Assembly: GCF_018614875.1 (NCBI RefSeq)
Contig: NZ_JAGGNW010000033.1
Coordinates: 24,257-88,256, forward strand
Length of the DNA stretch: 64,000 nt
Direction: 5' to 3'
Origin: Variovorax paradoxus
GTDB lineage: Bacteria > Pseudomonadota > Gammaproteobacteria > Burkholderiales > Burkholderiaceae_C
Made by a program: the position numbers and the translations under genes. Positions 43,224-54,495 of the stretch are shown in pieces (position 1 is the stretch's first letter; each line of letters opens with the position of its first letter). A model generated the notes under the pieces. The model worked only from the letters and a program-made list of their open reading frames with translations. It was not told where the DNA came from and made no database searches.

Positions 43224-44290
43224 ATGGCACGCATCGATCTCGACCTGGCCCACGCCTACCGCGCCAACCCGGCGCAGGACAGCGACTATGCGCTGCTGCC
43301 GCTCAAGATGAGCTTCCGCGACGGCGGCGCGTACGCCTTGCTCGGCCCCTCGGGCTGCGGCAAGACGACCATGCTCAACATCATCTCGGGCCTCTTGGTG
43401 CCGTCGCAGGGCACGGTGAAGTTCGACGGCCGCGACATGACGCGCGCCACACCGCAGGAGCGCAACATCGCGCAGGTGTTCCAGTTCCCGGTGATCTACG
43501 ACACCATGACCGTGGCCGAGAACCTCGCATTCCCGCTGCGCAACCGCAAGGTGCCTGAAGACCAGATCAGGAAGCGCGTGGGCGAGATTGCCGAGATGCT
43601 CGACATGAGCGGCCAGCTGAACCAGCGCGCATCCGGCCTCGCGGCCGATGCCAAGCAGAAGATCTCGCTGGGCCGCGGGCTGGTGCGCAGCGACGTGTCG
43701 GCCGTGCTGTTCGACGAGCCGCTGACGGTGATCGATCCGCACCTCAAGTGGCAGCTGCGCCGCAAGCTCAAGCAGATCCATCGCGAACTCAAGCTCACGC
43801 TGATCTACGTGACGCACGACCAGGTCGAGGCGCTCACCTTCGCCGAAGAGGTGGTGGTGATGACGCGCGGCAAGGCCGTGCAGGTGGGCAGCGCCGAGGC
43901 GCTGTTCGAGCGGCCGGCCCACACCTTCGTCGGGCACTTCATCGGTTCGCCGGGCATGAACTTCCTGTCGGCGAACAGCATGAACGGTGCGCTCGAGGTG
44001 GCGGGCACGCCGCTGGTGCCCACGCGCGAGCTGCCGCAGGGCGCGCTCAAGATCGGCATCCGGCCCGAATACCTGCGCCTGTCGAGCGCCGGCGCCGCCG
44101 GTGCCGTGCCGGCGGTGGTGAAGCAGGTGCAGGACATCGGCACGCACGCGATGCTGAGCGCGGAAGCCGGCGGCAGCGTGATGAAGGTGCGGCTGCACTC
44201 GGACGACAAGCCGCCGGCGGTGGGCGACACCGTGTGGCTGCGGGTGCTCGACACCCACACCTGCTATTACAAGGACGAGGAACTGGTCGC

Positions 44291-44294
<4 letters not shown>
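43224..44294 (+). CDS. glpT: Glycerol ABC transporter ATPase 2 (GlpT-like)
   Basis: A 356-residue ATPase. Walker A is GPSGCGKTT (41-49), Walker B VLFDEP (161-166) and the switch His198 lies in IYVTHDQVEAL. The LSGGQ signature is replaced by LAADA (139-143) in SGLAADAKQKISLGRGL. The D-loop is also unusual (TVIDPHLKW). Its defects are thus the mirror image of those in GlpS. Start ATG 43224 has AAGGAA at 43211-43216. The stop overlaps the permease start (ATGA). It is not the antiporter of the same name in E. coli. Confidence 0.88.
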
Positions 44295-45177
<883 letters not shown>

Positions 45178-45181
<4 letters not shown>

Positions 45182-45990
45182 ACGAAAAAAGATTCCGCAA
45201 GCGCAGCATCTTCCTGCTGCTGTACATCCTGTTCGCGCTGTTGCCCATCTACTGGATGGTCAACATGAGCTTCAAGACCAACGAGGAAATCGTCTCGAGC
45301 TTCTCGTTCTTTCCGCACCAGCTCACCTGGGCCAATTACGCACGCATCTTCACCGACGAGTCGTGGTACTCCGGCTACATCAACAGCCTGATCTACGTGG
45401 CCATCAACACCGTCATCTCGCTCACCGTGGCGCTGCCGGCGGCCTATGCGTTCTCGCGCTATTCGTTCCTGGGCGACAAGCACGTCTTCTTCTGGCTGCT
45501 GACCAACCGCATGACGCCGCCCGCGGTGTTCCTGCTGCCGTTCTTCCAGTTGTACAGCACCGTCGGCCTGATGGACACGCACCTGGGCGTGGCGCTCGCG
45601 CACCTGCTGTTCAACGTGCCGCTGGCGGTGTGGATCCTCGAAGGCTTCATGAGCGGGATTCCGCGCGAGATCGACGAGACGGCGTACATCGACGGCTACT
45701 CGTTCCCGCGCTTCTTCGTCAGGATCTTCCTGCCGCTCATCAAGGCCGGCGTCGGCGTGGCGGCGTTCTTCTGCTTCATGTTCAGCTGGGTCGAACTGCT
45801 GCTGGCGCGCACGCTCACCAGCGTGAACGCCAAGCCGATCGTCGCGACGATGACGCGCACCGTGAGTGCTTCCGGCATGGACTGGGCCACGCTGGCCGCG
45901 GCCGGCGTGCTGACCATCGTGCCCGGCGCCATCGTGATCTGGTTCGTGCGCCACTACATCGCAAAAGGCTTTGCGATGGGTCGTGTCTAA
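45178..45990 (+). CDS. glpQ: Glycerol ABC transporter permease 2 (GlpQ-like)
   Basis: A 270-residue MalG-type permease, the partner of the preceding one. Features are the first helix IFLLLYILFALLPIYWMVNMSFK, the coupling loop FMSGIPREIDETAYIDGYSFPRFFVRIFLPL, and the C-terminal FVRHYIAKGFAMGRV characteristic of the MalG class. This is a transport protein, not the phosphodiesterase also called GlpQ. Confidence 0.9.
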
Positions 45991-46002
45991 GGAGACAAGT
46001 AG

Positions 46003-46311
46003 ATGTTCGACTGGATGGTCTGGACCACCCCGGTGGCCGTTTTCTTCATCTGCATCGCGCTCATGCTGGTCGGCATGACGGTGTGGGAGTTCAAGTCGCC
46101 CACCACCATGCGGCGCGGCTGGCTGCCCATTGCCACCACCCGCGGCGACCGGCTTTTCATCGGGCTGCTCGCCGCGGCCTACCTGAACCTGGTCTTCATC
46201 GGCCTGGCCGGCAAGTTCCAGCAATGGCTGAGCCTCGAGGCCGAGCCTTCGATCTGGATCAGCTTCGTGCTGTCGATGGGCCTGCTCGCGCTGGTGATGC
46301 GCAAGGGCTAG
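46003..46311 (+). CDS. glpU: DUF2160 small membrane protein (GlpU-like)
   Basis: A 102-residue protein with three hydrophobic segments (about 10-30, 50-68 and 82-98) and polar loops containing WEFKSPTTMRRGWLP and TTRGDRLF. DUF2160 proteins of this length occur between permease and binding-protein genes in glycerol ABC operons; the Rhizobium member is GlpU. Its role is unknown, possibly as an accessory subunit. It begins 12 nt after glpQ. Confidence 0.85.
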   Translation: MFDWMVWTTPVAVFFICIALMLVGMTVWEFKSPTTMRRGWLPIATTRGDRLFIGLLAAAYLNLVFIGLAGKFQQWLSLEAEPSIWISFVLSMGLLALVMRKG

Positions 46312-46330
46312 TTTTTTTAGCAAACGCGAC

Positions 46331-46354
46331 CGGCTCTCCGCCTCCCCGGAGCCG
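46331..46354 (+). promoter_or_regulatory. Intercistronic hairpin before glpV
   Basis: CGGCTC (46331-46336) pairs with GAGCCG (46349-46354), with further pairing across a bulge, in the 87-nt gap between glpU and glpV. There is no T-run after it. Its position upstream of the binding-protein gene suggests a role in differential mRNA stability, because binding proteins are needed in excess over membrane subunits. Confidence 0.4.
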
Positions 46355-46398
46355 CGATCGAAGAAACCGGGGAAGCTTTCAACCGAGGAGACACATTC

Positions 46399-48129
<1,731 letters not shown>

Positions 48130-48166
48130 CCGCCTGCTGTTTTTGCAGCACAGCGTTCTCTGAAAG

Positions 48167-48193
48167 GCCGCGCCAAAGGGCGCGGCTTTTTTT
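48167..48193 (+). terminator. Rho-independent terminator of the glp operon
   Basis: GCCGCGCC (48167-48174), loop AAAG and GGCGCGGC (48179-48186) form a perfect 8-bp GC stem followed directly by seven T (48187-48193). It lies 37 nt after the glpV stop and separates the glycerol operon from the biosynthetic cluster that follows. Confidence 0.92.
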
Positions 48194-48291
48194 CGTCCAA
48201 TCGTGGGATCGACGCGACGACATGCCCAATGGCAGATGCGCCGGTGCCACGGTTGGCTTACATTCGACGGCCCCCGCCCCGCCCCCAGCAA

Positions 48292-49272
48292 GTGACCTCA
48301 AGCATTCCCAGCCCCGCCGCGCGCATCAAACGTGTCCTGGTGATCCACTATTCGCAGACCGGCCAGCTCGGCAGCGTTGCCGAGCGGATCGTTGCGCCGC
48401 TCAGGGCCGACCCCGCGATTGCCGTGCACGTCGAAACCTTGCGCCCGCAGGCGGATTTCCCGTTTCCCTGGCCATTCCTGCGCTTCTTCGATGCGTTTCC
48501 GGAGTCGGCCCACATGAAGCCGCCGCCGCTGGCGCCTCTCTCGCTCACGGGCGACGAAGACTTCGACCTGATCGTGCTGCCCTATCAGGTGTGGTTCCTG
48601 GCGCCTTCGCAGCCGATCACCGCCTTTCTGAAGCATCCGCTGGCGGCGCGGCTGCTCGAGGGCAAGCCGGTGGTGACGGTCATCGCCTGCCGCAACATGT
48701 GGCTGCTGGCGCACGAGAAGCTCAAGGGCCTGCTCGACGCGGTGGGCGCGCGTCTCGTCGACAACGTGGTGCTCACCGACCCCGGCCCCACGCTGGCCAC
48801 CTTCTTCACCACGCCGGCCTGGCTGATCTGGGGCCGCAAGCGCGGTTTCTGGGGCATGCCCGACGCCGGCCTGAGCGACGCACAGATCCGGGGCGCAGGC
48901 CGTTTCGGCCGGGCGCTGCGCGACGCGCTGCACGGCGACCGGGAGCGCGGATCGCAGCCGCTGCTCGCGGGATTGGGCGCGGTGCGCGCCGATGCGCGGC
49001 TTCTCATCAGCGAAAAGGCCGGCACGCGCAGCTTTTTCCTCTGGGGCAAGCTGATCATGGCGGCGGGGCGGCCCGGCGCCTGGCAGCGCAAGCCGCTGCT
49101 GCTGCTCTACGTGGTGTTCCTGCTCGTGCTCATTGTCACGGTCGTTCCGGTGAGTTTGGCCCTCCAGGCGCTGCTGCGGCCGTTGTTCAAGGGGTGGCTG
49201 ACTAAAATGACAGCCAGCTTCGAAGGCCCTTCGGGCTCGGCCACGGACCGTTCCCACCTCTATGACGACTGA
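48292..49272 (+). CDS. darA: DarA-like dialkylresorcinol protein, flavodoxin-like fold
   Basis: About 326 residues. It begins with a flavodoxin-like phosphate loop, KRVLVIHYSQTGQLGSVAERIV, and continues with DEDFDLIVLPYQVWFLAPSQPITAFL. A hydrophobic C-terminal anchor is LLLLYVVFLLVLIVTVVPVSLALQ. Proteins of this type are annotated as dialkylresorcinol condensing enzyme; in dialkylresorcinol and flexirubin pathways DarA is thought to aromatise the ring formed by DarB. GTG 48292 is preferred because the ATG 48229 extension is Pro/Arg-rich and lies only 36 nt from the glp terminator, leaving little room for a promoter. It overlaps the next gene by 11 nt. Confidence 0.75.
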   Translation: MTSSIPSPAARIKRVLVIHYSQTGQLGSVAERIVAPLRADPAIAVHVETLRPQADFPFPWPFLRFFDAFPESAHMKPPPLAPLSLTGDEDFDLIVLPYQVWFLAPSQPITAFLKHPLAARLLEGKPVVTVIACRNMWLLAHEKLKGLLDAVGARLVDNVVLTDPGPTLATFFTTPAWLIWGRKRGFWGMPDAGLSDAQIRGAGRFGRALRDALHGDRERGSQPLLAGLGAVRADARLLISEKAGTRSFFLWGKLIMAAGRPGAWQRKPLLLLYVVFLLVLIVTVVPVSLALQALLRPLFKGWLTKMTASFEGPSGSATDRSHLYDD

Positions 49273-50395
49273 AGTCTTCCTGACCCGCACCGCCGCCTTT
49301 CTGCCCTTTTCCCCGGTCAGCAATGAAGACATCGAAGACGTCCTCGGACGCATCGGCGGCAAGGCGTCGCGCGCGCGGCGGCTGATTCTTCGCAGCAACG
49401 GCATCCAGTCGCGCCACTACGCCATCGACCGCGCCACCGGCAAGCTCGCCATGAGCAATGCGCAGCTCACCGCCGCGGCCATCCGGGCGCTGGGCGACAC
49501 CGGCCCGGTGGATTGCCTCGTCACCGGCACCTCGCTGCCGGACCAGCTGATGCCCAACCATGCGGTGATGGTCCATGGCGAGCTCGGCTGGCCACGCCTC
49601 GAGGTGGTGGCTTGCGCCGGCATCTGCCTGGCAGGCACCACGGCCCTCAAGCACGCCTGGCTGTCGGTGCGTTCGGGCGATGCGCGGCGCGCCGTGGCCA
49701 CCGGCTCGGAACTGGCATCCGCCGTGATGCGCGGCTCCAGGTTCGAGGCCGAGCTCGAACACCGGCTCGAAGCACTCGAGGAGCGGCCCGAACTCGCTTT
49801 CGAGAAAGACTTCCTGCGCTGGATGCTTTCCGACGGTGCCGGCGCGGTGCTGCTCGAGCGCGAGCCGCGCGGGCCGCTGTCGCTGCGCGTCGAATGGATC
49901 GACTTGTCTTCCGCCGCGCACGAGCTGCCGGTGTGCATGTACGCGGGCGCCGACAAGAACGCCGAGGGCGGGCTCGACGGCTGGGCGCGCACCGCCCCCG
50001 AAGACTGGCGGCGCGAATCCACCTTCGCCGTCAAGCAGGACGTGCGCCTGCTCAACGAGAACATCGTTCGCGCCACGCTGGGCGAGCCGCTGGCGGCCAT
50101 CGTCGGGAAGCGGGGCTTGAAGGCAGCCGACGTCGACTGGTTCCTGCCGCACCTGTCGTCCAGCTATTTCGTCGAGCCCGTGAGCCGTTGTCTCGAATCG
50201 ATGGGCTTTGCGATTCCGCGCGAACGCTGGTTCAGCAACCTCGCGAGCAAGGGCAACACCGGGTCGGCGTCGCCCTACATCATGCTCGACGAACTGTTCC
50301 GCTCGGGCCGCATCGAGCCCGGCCACAAGCTGCTGATGTTCGTGCCCGAAAGCGGCCGCTTCTCGAGCGGCTTCATCTACATGGAAGCCGTGTGA
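49262..50395 (+). CDS. KAS III-like ketosynthase, DarB-like
   Basis: A 377-residue thiolase-fold ketosynthase. The triad is complete: Cys118 (VVACAGIC), His297 (WFLPHLSSSYF) and Asn332 (ASKGNTGSAS). DarB enzymes of this class join two beta-ketoacyl chains into a cyclohexanedione that becomes a dialkylresorcinol. Overlap with the DarA-like gene supports that pathway. A fatty-acid FabH is less likely because of the neighbours and the divergent sequence. Confidence 0.82.
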   Translation: MTTEVFLTRTAAFLPFSPVSNEDIEDVLGRIGGKASRARRLILRSNGIQSRHYAIDRATGKLAMSNAQLTAAAIRALGDTGPVDCLVTGTSLPDQLMPNHAVMVHGELGWPRLEVVACAGICLAGTTALKHAWLSVRSGDARRAVATGSELASAVMRGSRFEAELEHRLEALEERPELAFEKDFLRWMLSDGAGAVLLEREPRGPLSLRVEWIDLSSAAHELPVCMYAGADKNAEGGLDGWARTAPEDWRRESTFAVKQDVRLLNENIVRATLGEPLAAIVGKRGLKAADVDWFLPHLSSSYFVEPVSRCLESMGFAIPRERWFSNLASKGNTGSASPYIMLDELFRSGRIEPGHKLLMFVPESGRFSSGFIYMEAV

Positions 50396-50430
50396 CATGA
50401 ACCACTCCACAACTCGCCGGAAGGCCTGAC

Positions 50431-50826
50431 ATGGACCTCGACGCAGTTCCGCAGGAAGGCAACGCCACCCTCGACGGTCACGCCAAGCTCATGTACGCGC
50501 GCGACGCGCAGGGCCGCGTGGTCACCACGCGCTCGCGCGGCTGGGAGGCGGAGGAAATCGTCACCAGCCACGCGGTCGACGTGCTGGTCGAGCAGGCCCG
50601 GGCCGCGAAGGAACGCGTGGCCCAGGGGCTCGCGTCGCCGCTCGAATACTGGATGTACGAGCGCCGCATGGACGTGGCGCTGCTCTCGCAAACCAGCGGT
50701 TTCTGGCAATGGCGCGTGCGGCGCCACCTGACGCCGAAGCATTTCGCGGCGCTGCCCGCGAAGCATCTGGCGCGCTATTCGGAGGCGCTGGGACTTCCCG
50801 TTTCCACCTTGCAGGGCCTGCCGTGA
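50431..50826 (+). CDS. Conserved cluster protein, unknown, 131 residues
   Basis: A soluble 131-residue protein with no recognised domain. The first half is polar and mixed (MDLDAVPQEGNATLDGHAKLM). The second half looks helical and basic, with LEYWMYERRMDVALLSQTSGFWQWRVRRHLTPKHF. ATG 50431 has GGAAGG about 8 nt upstream. The stop overlaps the GTG of the BtrH-like gene (GTGA), so the two are made together. Confidence 0.7.
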   Translation: MDLDAVPQEGNATLDGHAKLMYARDAQGRVVTTRSRGWEAEEIVTSHAVDVLVEQARAAKERVAQGLASPLEYWMYERRMDVALLSQTSGFWQWRVRRHLTPKHFAALPAKHLARYSEALGLPVSTLQGLP

Positions 50827-51803
50827 AATTCGAACACCAACAAGCGGCGCATTGCGAAAGCGGCGTCATCTCGAACCTGATGCGCCACCATGGCGTGCCC
50901 ATGACCGAGAGCATGGCGCTCGGCCTGTCGTCGGCGCTGTCGTTCGCCTACCTGCCGTTCATCAAGCTCTCGGGCCTGCCGCTCATCTCCTACCGCATGC
51001 CGCCCAAGGCCATCATCAAGGGCCTCTTGGCGCCGATGGCCGCGCGCTTCCGCTTCGAGACCTTTCGCAGCCCCGAGGCGGGCGCCCAGCGCCTCGATGC
51101 ACTGCTCGCTGGCGGGCAGATCGTGGGGCTGCAGACCTCGGTCTACTGGCTGCCGTACTTTCCGCCCAACATGCGCTTCCACTTCAACGCGCACAACCTG
51201 CTGGTCTACGGCAAGGAGGGCGATGACTACCTGATCAGCGACCCGGTGTTCGAAGAGCCGGTGCGCTGCGCCAGTGCCGACCTGTCGCGTGCGCGCTTCG
51301 CCAAGGGCGTGCTCGCGCCCAAGGGCCTCATGTACTACCCGCAGGCCATCGAGCGCAAGACGGTCGATGCGGCATCGGTGACAAAGGCGATCCGCAAGAC
51401 GGTGCGCACCATGCTCGCACCGGTTCCGATCGTCGGCGTGCGCGGCATGCGTACGCTGGCCAGGCGCATGCAGAAGCTGTCGCCGGGCGATCCGCGCAGC
51501 GTCGATTTCATCGGCCATGTGGTGCGCATGCAGGAAGAAATCGGCACGGGCGGGGCGGGCTTCCGCTTCATCTACGCGGGCTTCCTGCAGGAGGCGGCGC
51601 AGCTGCTCGACAAGCCGCAGCTGCAGCAGATGTCCGAGCGGCTGATCGCCATCGGCGACGGCTGGCGCGCCTTCGCGCTGAAGGCCGCGCGCATGGTGAA
51701 GGGCCGCGAGCCGGTCGATCCGGCGGCGCTGGCCGACCGGCTGCGCGAGCAGGCGCAGCAGGAGGAAACCTTCTTTCGCGACCTCAAGGCCGCTGTCGCC
51801 TGA
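50823..51803 (+). CDS. BtrH N-terminal domain protein, possible acyltransferase
   Basis: A 326-residue protein. The N-terminal part matches the BtrH N-terminal domain, a papain-like fold with a likely triad: Cys11 (AAHCESGVISNLMRHHG), His124 (FNAHNLLVYG) and Asp140 (DYLISDPV). In butirosin biosynthesis BtrH moves an acyl group from an acyl carrier protein onto an amine. Here an ACP is encoded 2.4 kb downstream, so transfer of an ACP-bound chain to an acceptor is a fair inference. The start is GTG 50823, overlapping the previous stop. The C-terminal 130 residues are helical. Confidence 0.75.
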   Translation: MKFEHQQAAHCESGVISNLMRHHGVPMTESMALGLSSALSFAYLPFIKLSGLPLISYRMPPKAIIKGLLAPMAARFRFETFRSPEAGAQRLDALLAGGQIVGLQTSVYWLPYFPPNMRFHFNAHNLLVYGKEGDDYLISDPVFEEPVRCASADLSRARFAKGVLAPKGLMYYPQAIERKTVDAASVTKAIRKTVRTMLAPVPIVGVRGMRTLARRMQKLSPGDPRSVDFIGHVVRMQEEIGTGGAGFRFIYAGFLQEAAQLLDKPQLQQMSERLIAIGDGWRAFALKAARMVKGREPVDPAALADRLREQAQQEETFFRDLKAAVA

Positions 51804-51861
51804 GATGGCCCTTTGCTCTTCTGTTCGTCGCGTTGTGTTCGAGGCTTGTTGTCCGGGGCTC

Positions 51862-52097
51862 GCTCCCGCCGACGGGGTACCTTGCTCCGCGAATGTCCTC
51901 CGGCCTGCGGCCTCCCCCTTGATTTCGCTGCGCAAGGCACCCCATCGACGGGATCGTTGGACAGAGCGGTTGTTGATCAGCGGAGCAGCCAGAGCGTGCC
52001 CCAGTGCACAGGGCATCGGGTGCTCCCCGCAGCGAAATAAAGGAGGAGCCGAAGGCGGGGGACATTCGCGGAGGGGAGTACCCGGTGGCCTGTGCAC
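51862..52097. repeat. 236-bp paired stem-loop element, copy 2 (REPIN-like)
   Basis: Same architecture as the element at 39279-39514 but in the opposite orientation, filling the gap 51804-52148. The first unit (51862-51955) has outer stem CCTTG / CAAGG and apical hairpin GGCC-TGC-GGCC. The second (52004-52097) is the exact reverse complement of 39279-39372. The 48-nt spacer is diverged in its half next to the second unit and conserved in its half next to the first. It splits the biosynthetic cluster between the BtrH-like gene and the ABC ATPase gene. Confidence 0.85.
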
Positions 52098-52148
52098 GCG
52101 CCCTGAAAAGCGCCCCGAACAAAAGCACCCCGAACAAAAGCACCCCCG

Positions 52149-53057
52149 ATGCTCGAACTGAAGAACCTCGGCCACCGCTATCCGCACGCCGACGCTGCCG
52201 CGCTGGCCGACGTCTCGCTCGCGGTGCCCAGGGGTTGCGTGATGGGTTTGCTGGGCCCCAACGGCGCAGGCAAGACCACGCTGATCTCGCATCTTTCGGG
52301 CGCGCTCGCGGTGCAGTCGGGCGAGATCCGCATCGACGGCCAGCCGCTGCAGCAGGTGCGCGCCAAGTCACCCACGCGCATCGCGGTGGCGCCGCAGGAG
52401 CAGGCCTTCTATCCGATGCTCACGGTGGCCGAGAACCTGGCCTGCTTCGCGGCGGCGGGCGGCCTGGCCGGTGCGCGCAAGAAGGCGCGCATCGAGGCCT
52501 GCACGCACTTTGCCCAATTGCAGCAGTTCGCGGGCGTGCGCGCCGAGCGGCTCTCGGGCGGCCTCAAGCGCCGCCTCAACCTGGCCATCGCGCTGCTGCC
52601 CGAGCCCGAGCTGATGCTGTTCGACGAGCCCACGGTGGGCGTCGATCCGCAGTCGCGCGCCTTCATCCTCGACGCCATCAAGAGCCTGGCGCAGCAAGGC
52701 GCGGCAGTGATCTATGCCTCGCACTACATGGAGGAGATCGAGGCCATTGCCGACCGCGTGGCCATCCTCGACCATGGCCGCGTGCTGCGCGAAGGCCCGC
52801 TCGAACAGCTGCTGTCGAAGAGTGCCATGCTGCTGACGCTGGCGGCCGACGGGCTCGACGCGCAGATGCTCTCGCGCTTCGGCACGGTGGAGCAGGGCGG
52901 CGCGCATTGGCGCATTCACCTGCGCGAAGGCACCGGCCCCGGTCCCGTGCTGGCGGCGCTGGAAAGCGAAGGCATCGAGGTGCGCCACGCCGAGTTCGGC
53001 CGCCACGACCTCGAGCAACTCTTCATGTCGCTCACCCATCGCTCCCTGCGCGACTGA
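52149..53057 (+). CDS. ABC-2 exporter ATPase of the biosynthetic cluster
   Basis: A 302-residue ATPase of the drug/lipid export (CcmA/DrrA) class. Walker A is GPNGAGKTT, the Q-loop VAPQEQAFYPML, the signature LSGGLKRRLNLAIALL, Walker B LMLFDEPTVGVDPQSR and the switch His YASHYMEEIEAIADR. It is followed at once by its permease gene. A dedicated exporter implies that the product leaves the cytoplasm. Confidence 0.92.
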   Translation: MLELKNLGHRYPHADAAALADVSLAVPRGCVMGLLGPNGAGKTTLISHLSGALAVQSGEIRIDGQPLQQVRAKSPTRIAVAPQEQAFYPMLTVAENLACFAAAGGLAGARKKARIEACTHFAQLQQFAGVRAERLSGGLKRRLNLAIALLPEPELMLFDEPTVGVDPQSRAFILDAIKSLAQQGAAVIYASHYMEEIEAIADRVAILDHGRVLREGPLEQLLSKSAMLLTLAADGLDAQMLSRFGTVEQGGAHWRIHLREGTGPGPVLAALESEGIEVRHAEFGRHDLEQLFMSLTHRSLRD

Positions 53058-53065
53058 AGAATCTC

Positions 53066-54223
53066 ATGCTCTTCGCGCTCATCAAGAAGGAACTGCTCGC
53101 GCTCGTGCGCGACATGCATGGGCTGGCGGCGCTGTTCCTGATGCCGATGGTTTTCATCGTGCTGATGTCGCTCACGCTGAAGGACATCTACCGTCCGCCG
53201 CTGGCCGAGCTGAGCTATGCGGTCGATATGCGCGACACCGAAACGCCCGCGCAATGGCTGCAGCAGATCTGGCAGCGCAGCCATGGCGCGCCCAAGGCGC
53301 TCGATGCCGACTGGCAGGCGCAGCTGCGCAGCGGCGCGCTCAAGTACGTGATCGTGCTGGAGCCCGGCCTCTCGGCGGAGCTCGAATCGGCCGCGCTGTC
53401 GACCAGGGCCCACATCCGGCTGCTGACGGAACCCGGCATCGACGCCAACCTGTTCAACGCCCTGCGCGCCGAACTCGTCGGCGCGGCCGGCGAACTGAAG
53501 GCGCGCCTCGCGCTCGCGGTGCCCGGCACCTCCGGCCCGCCGCCGGACGCCTCGATCCAGGCGCTGGTGAACGCCGAGCGCTATGCCACCGCCGGGCCGC
53601 GGCCCACCTCGGTGCAGCAGAACGTGCCGGCGTGGCTGGTGTTCGGCATGTTCTTTGTGGTGGCCTCGCTCTCGAGCCTGTTCGTGCAGGAGCGCAGTTC
53701 GGGTGCGCTGGGCCGGTTGCGCAGCCTGGGCGTGTCGCGCTTCATGCTGCTGATGTCGAAGGCGCTGCCCTACCTTGGCGTCAACGCGCTGCAGGCCGTG
53801 CTGATGCTGGCCGCCGGCATCTGGCTGATGCCGCTGATCGGCGGCGACGCGCTCTCGCTCGCCGGCATCCACTGGGGCGCGCTGGTGCTGGCGCTGGCGG
53901 CCGTGAGCCTGGCCGCCGTGAGCCTGTCGCTGGCACTGGCGTGCGGGGTGCGCAGCCATGCGCAGGCGGCCACGATCGGGCCGATGGTCAACGTGCTGAT
54001 GGCGGCGGCGGGCGGCATCATGGTGCCGAAGTTCGTCATGCCCGGCTTCATGCAGCGGCTGGTCGAGATCTCGCCCATGAACTGGGGGCTGGAGGCGCTG
54101 CTCACCGTGCTGTTGCGTGGCGGCGGCGTGGCCGACACCCTGCCGCAGGTCGGCCGGCTCGTGCTGTTTGCGGTAGCCATGTTCCTTCTTGCCATCTTTC
54201 TGTTTCGCAGGCCCGCATCGTGA
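53066..54223 (+). CDS. ABC-2 type permease of the biosynthetic cluster
   Basis: A 385-residue permease with one N-terminal transmembrane helix, a periplasmic domain of about 170 residues and five further helices, the layout of YhhJ/YbhR-like ABC-2 proteins. The segment LVFGMFFVVASLSSLFVQERSSGALGRLRSLGV is a family hallmark. ATG 53066 lies 8 nt after the ATPase stop. Its own stop overlaps the GTG start of the ACP gene (GTGA). Confidence 0.88.
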   Translation: MLFALIKKELLALVRDMHGLAALFLMPMVFIVLMSLTLKDIYRPPLAELSYAVDMRDTETPAQWLQQIWQRSHGAPKALDADWQAQLRSGALKYVIVLEPGLSAELESAALSTRAHIRLLTEPGIDANLFNALRAELVGAAGELKARLALAVPGTSGPPPDASIQALVNAERYATAGPRPTSVQQNVPAWLVFGMFFVVASLSSLFVQERSSGALGRLRSLGVSRFMLLMSKALPYLGVNALQAVLMLAAGIWLMPLIGGDALSLAGIHWGALVLALAAVSLAAVSLSLALACGVRSHAQAATIGPMVNVLMAAAGGIMVPKFVMPGFMQRLVEISPMNWGLEALLTVLLRGGGVADTLPQVGRLVLFAVAMFLLAIFLFRRPAS

Positions 54224-54495
54224 ACGACTCCATTTCCGCCGAATTCATTGCCAGCCTGAAGGCCATGGTGCTCGAGGCCGTCGAAAAAGACGCGCCGCCG
54301 GGCGGCCTTGGCGACGACGAACCGCTGTTCGGGCCCGAGGCGCGGCTCGACCTCGATTCGCTCGATGCCCTGCAGGTGTCGATGACGATCCAGCAGCGCT
54401 TCGGCGTGCGCATGCCCGACAGCAAGGAAACGCGCCGCGCGCTCGCGTCCATTGCCCATCTGGCCAGCCATCTGGTGCAAGCGGGCAAGGCATGA
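54220..54495 (+). CDS. Acyl carrier protein
   Basis: A 91-residue acidic phosphopantetheine-binding protein. The attachment Ser is residue 47 in LDLDSLDALQ. Helix 2 (DALQVSMTIQQRFGV) follows as in ACPs. It differs from housekeeping AcpP in its Pro-rich loop and should be the dedicated carrier of this cluster. The start is GTG 54220. It overlaps the permease and ketosynthase genes by 4 nt each. Confidence 0.9.
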   Translation: MNDSISAEFIASLKAMVLEAVEKDAPPGGLGDDEPLFGPEARLDLDSLDALQVSMTIQQRFGVRMPDSKETRRALASIAHLASHLVQAGKA

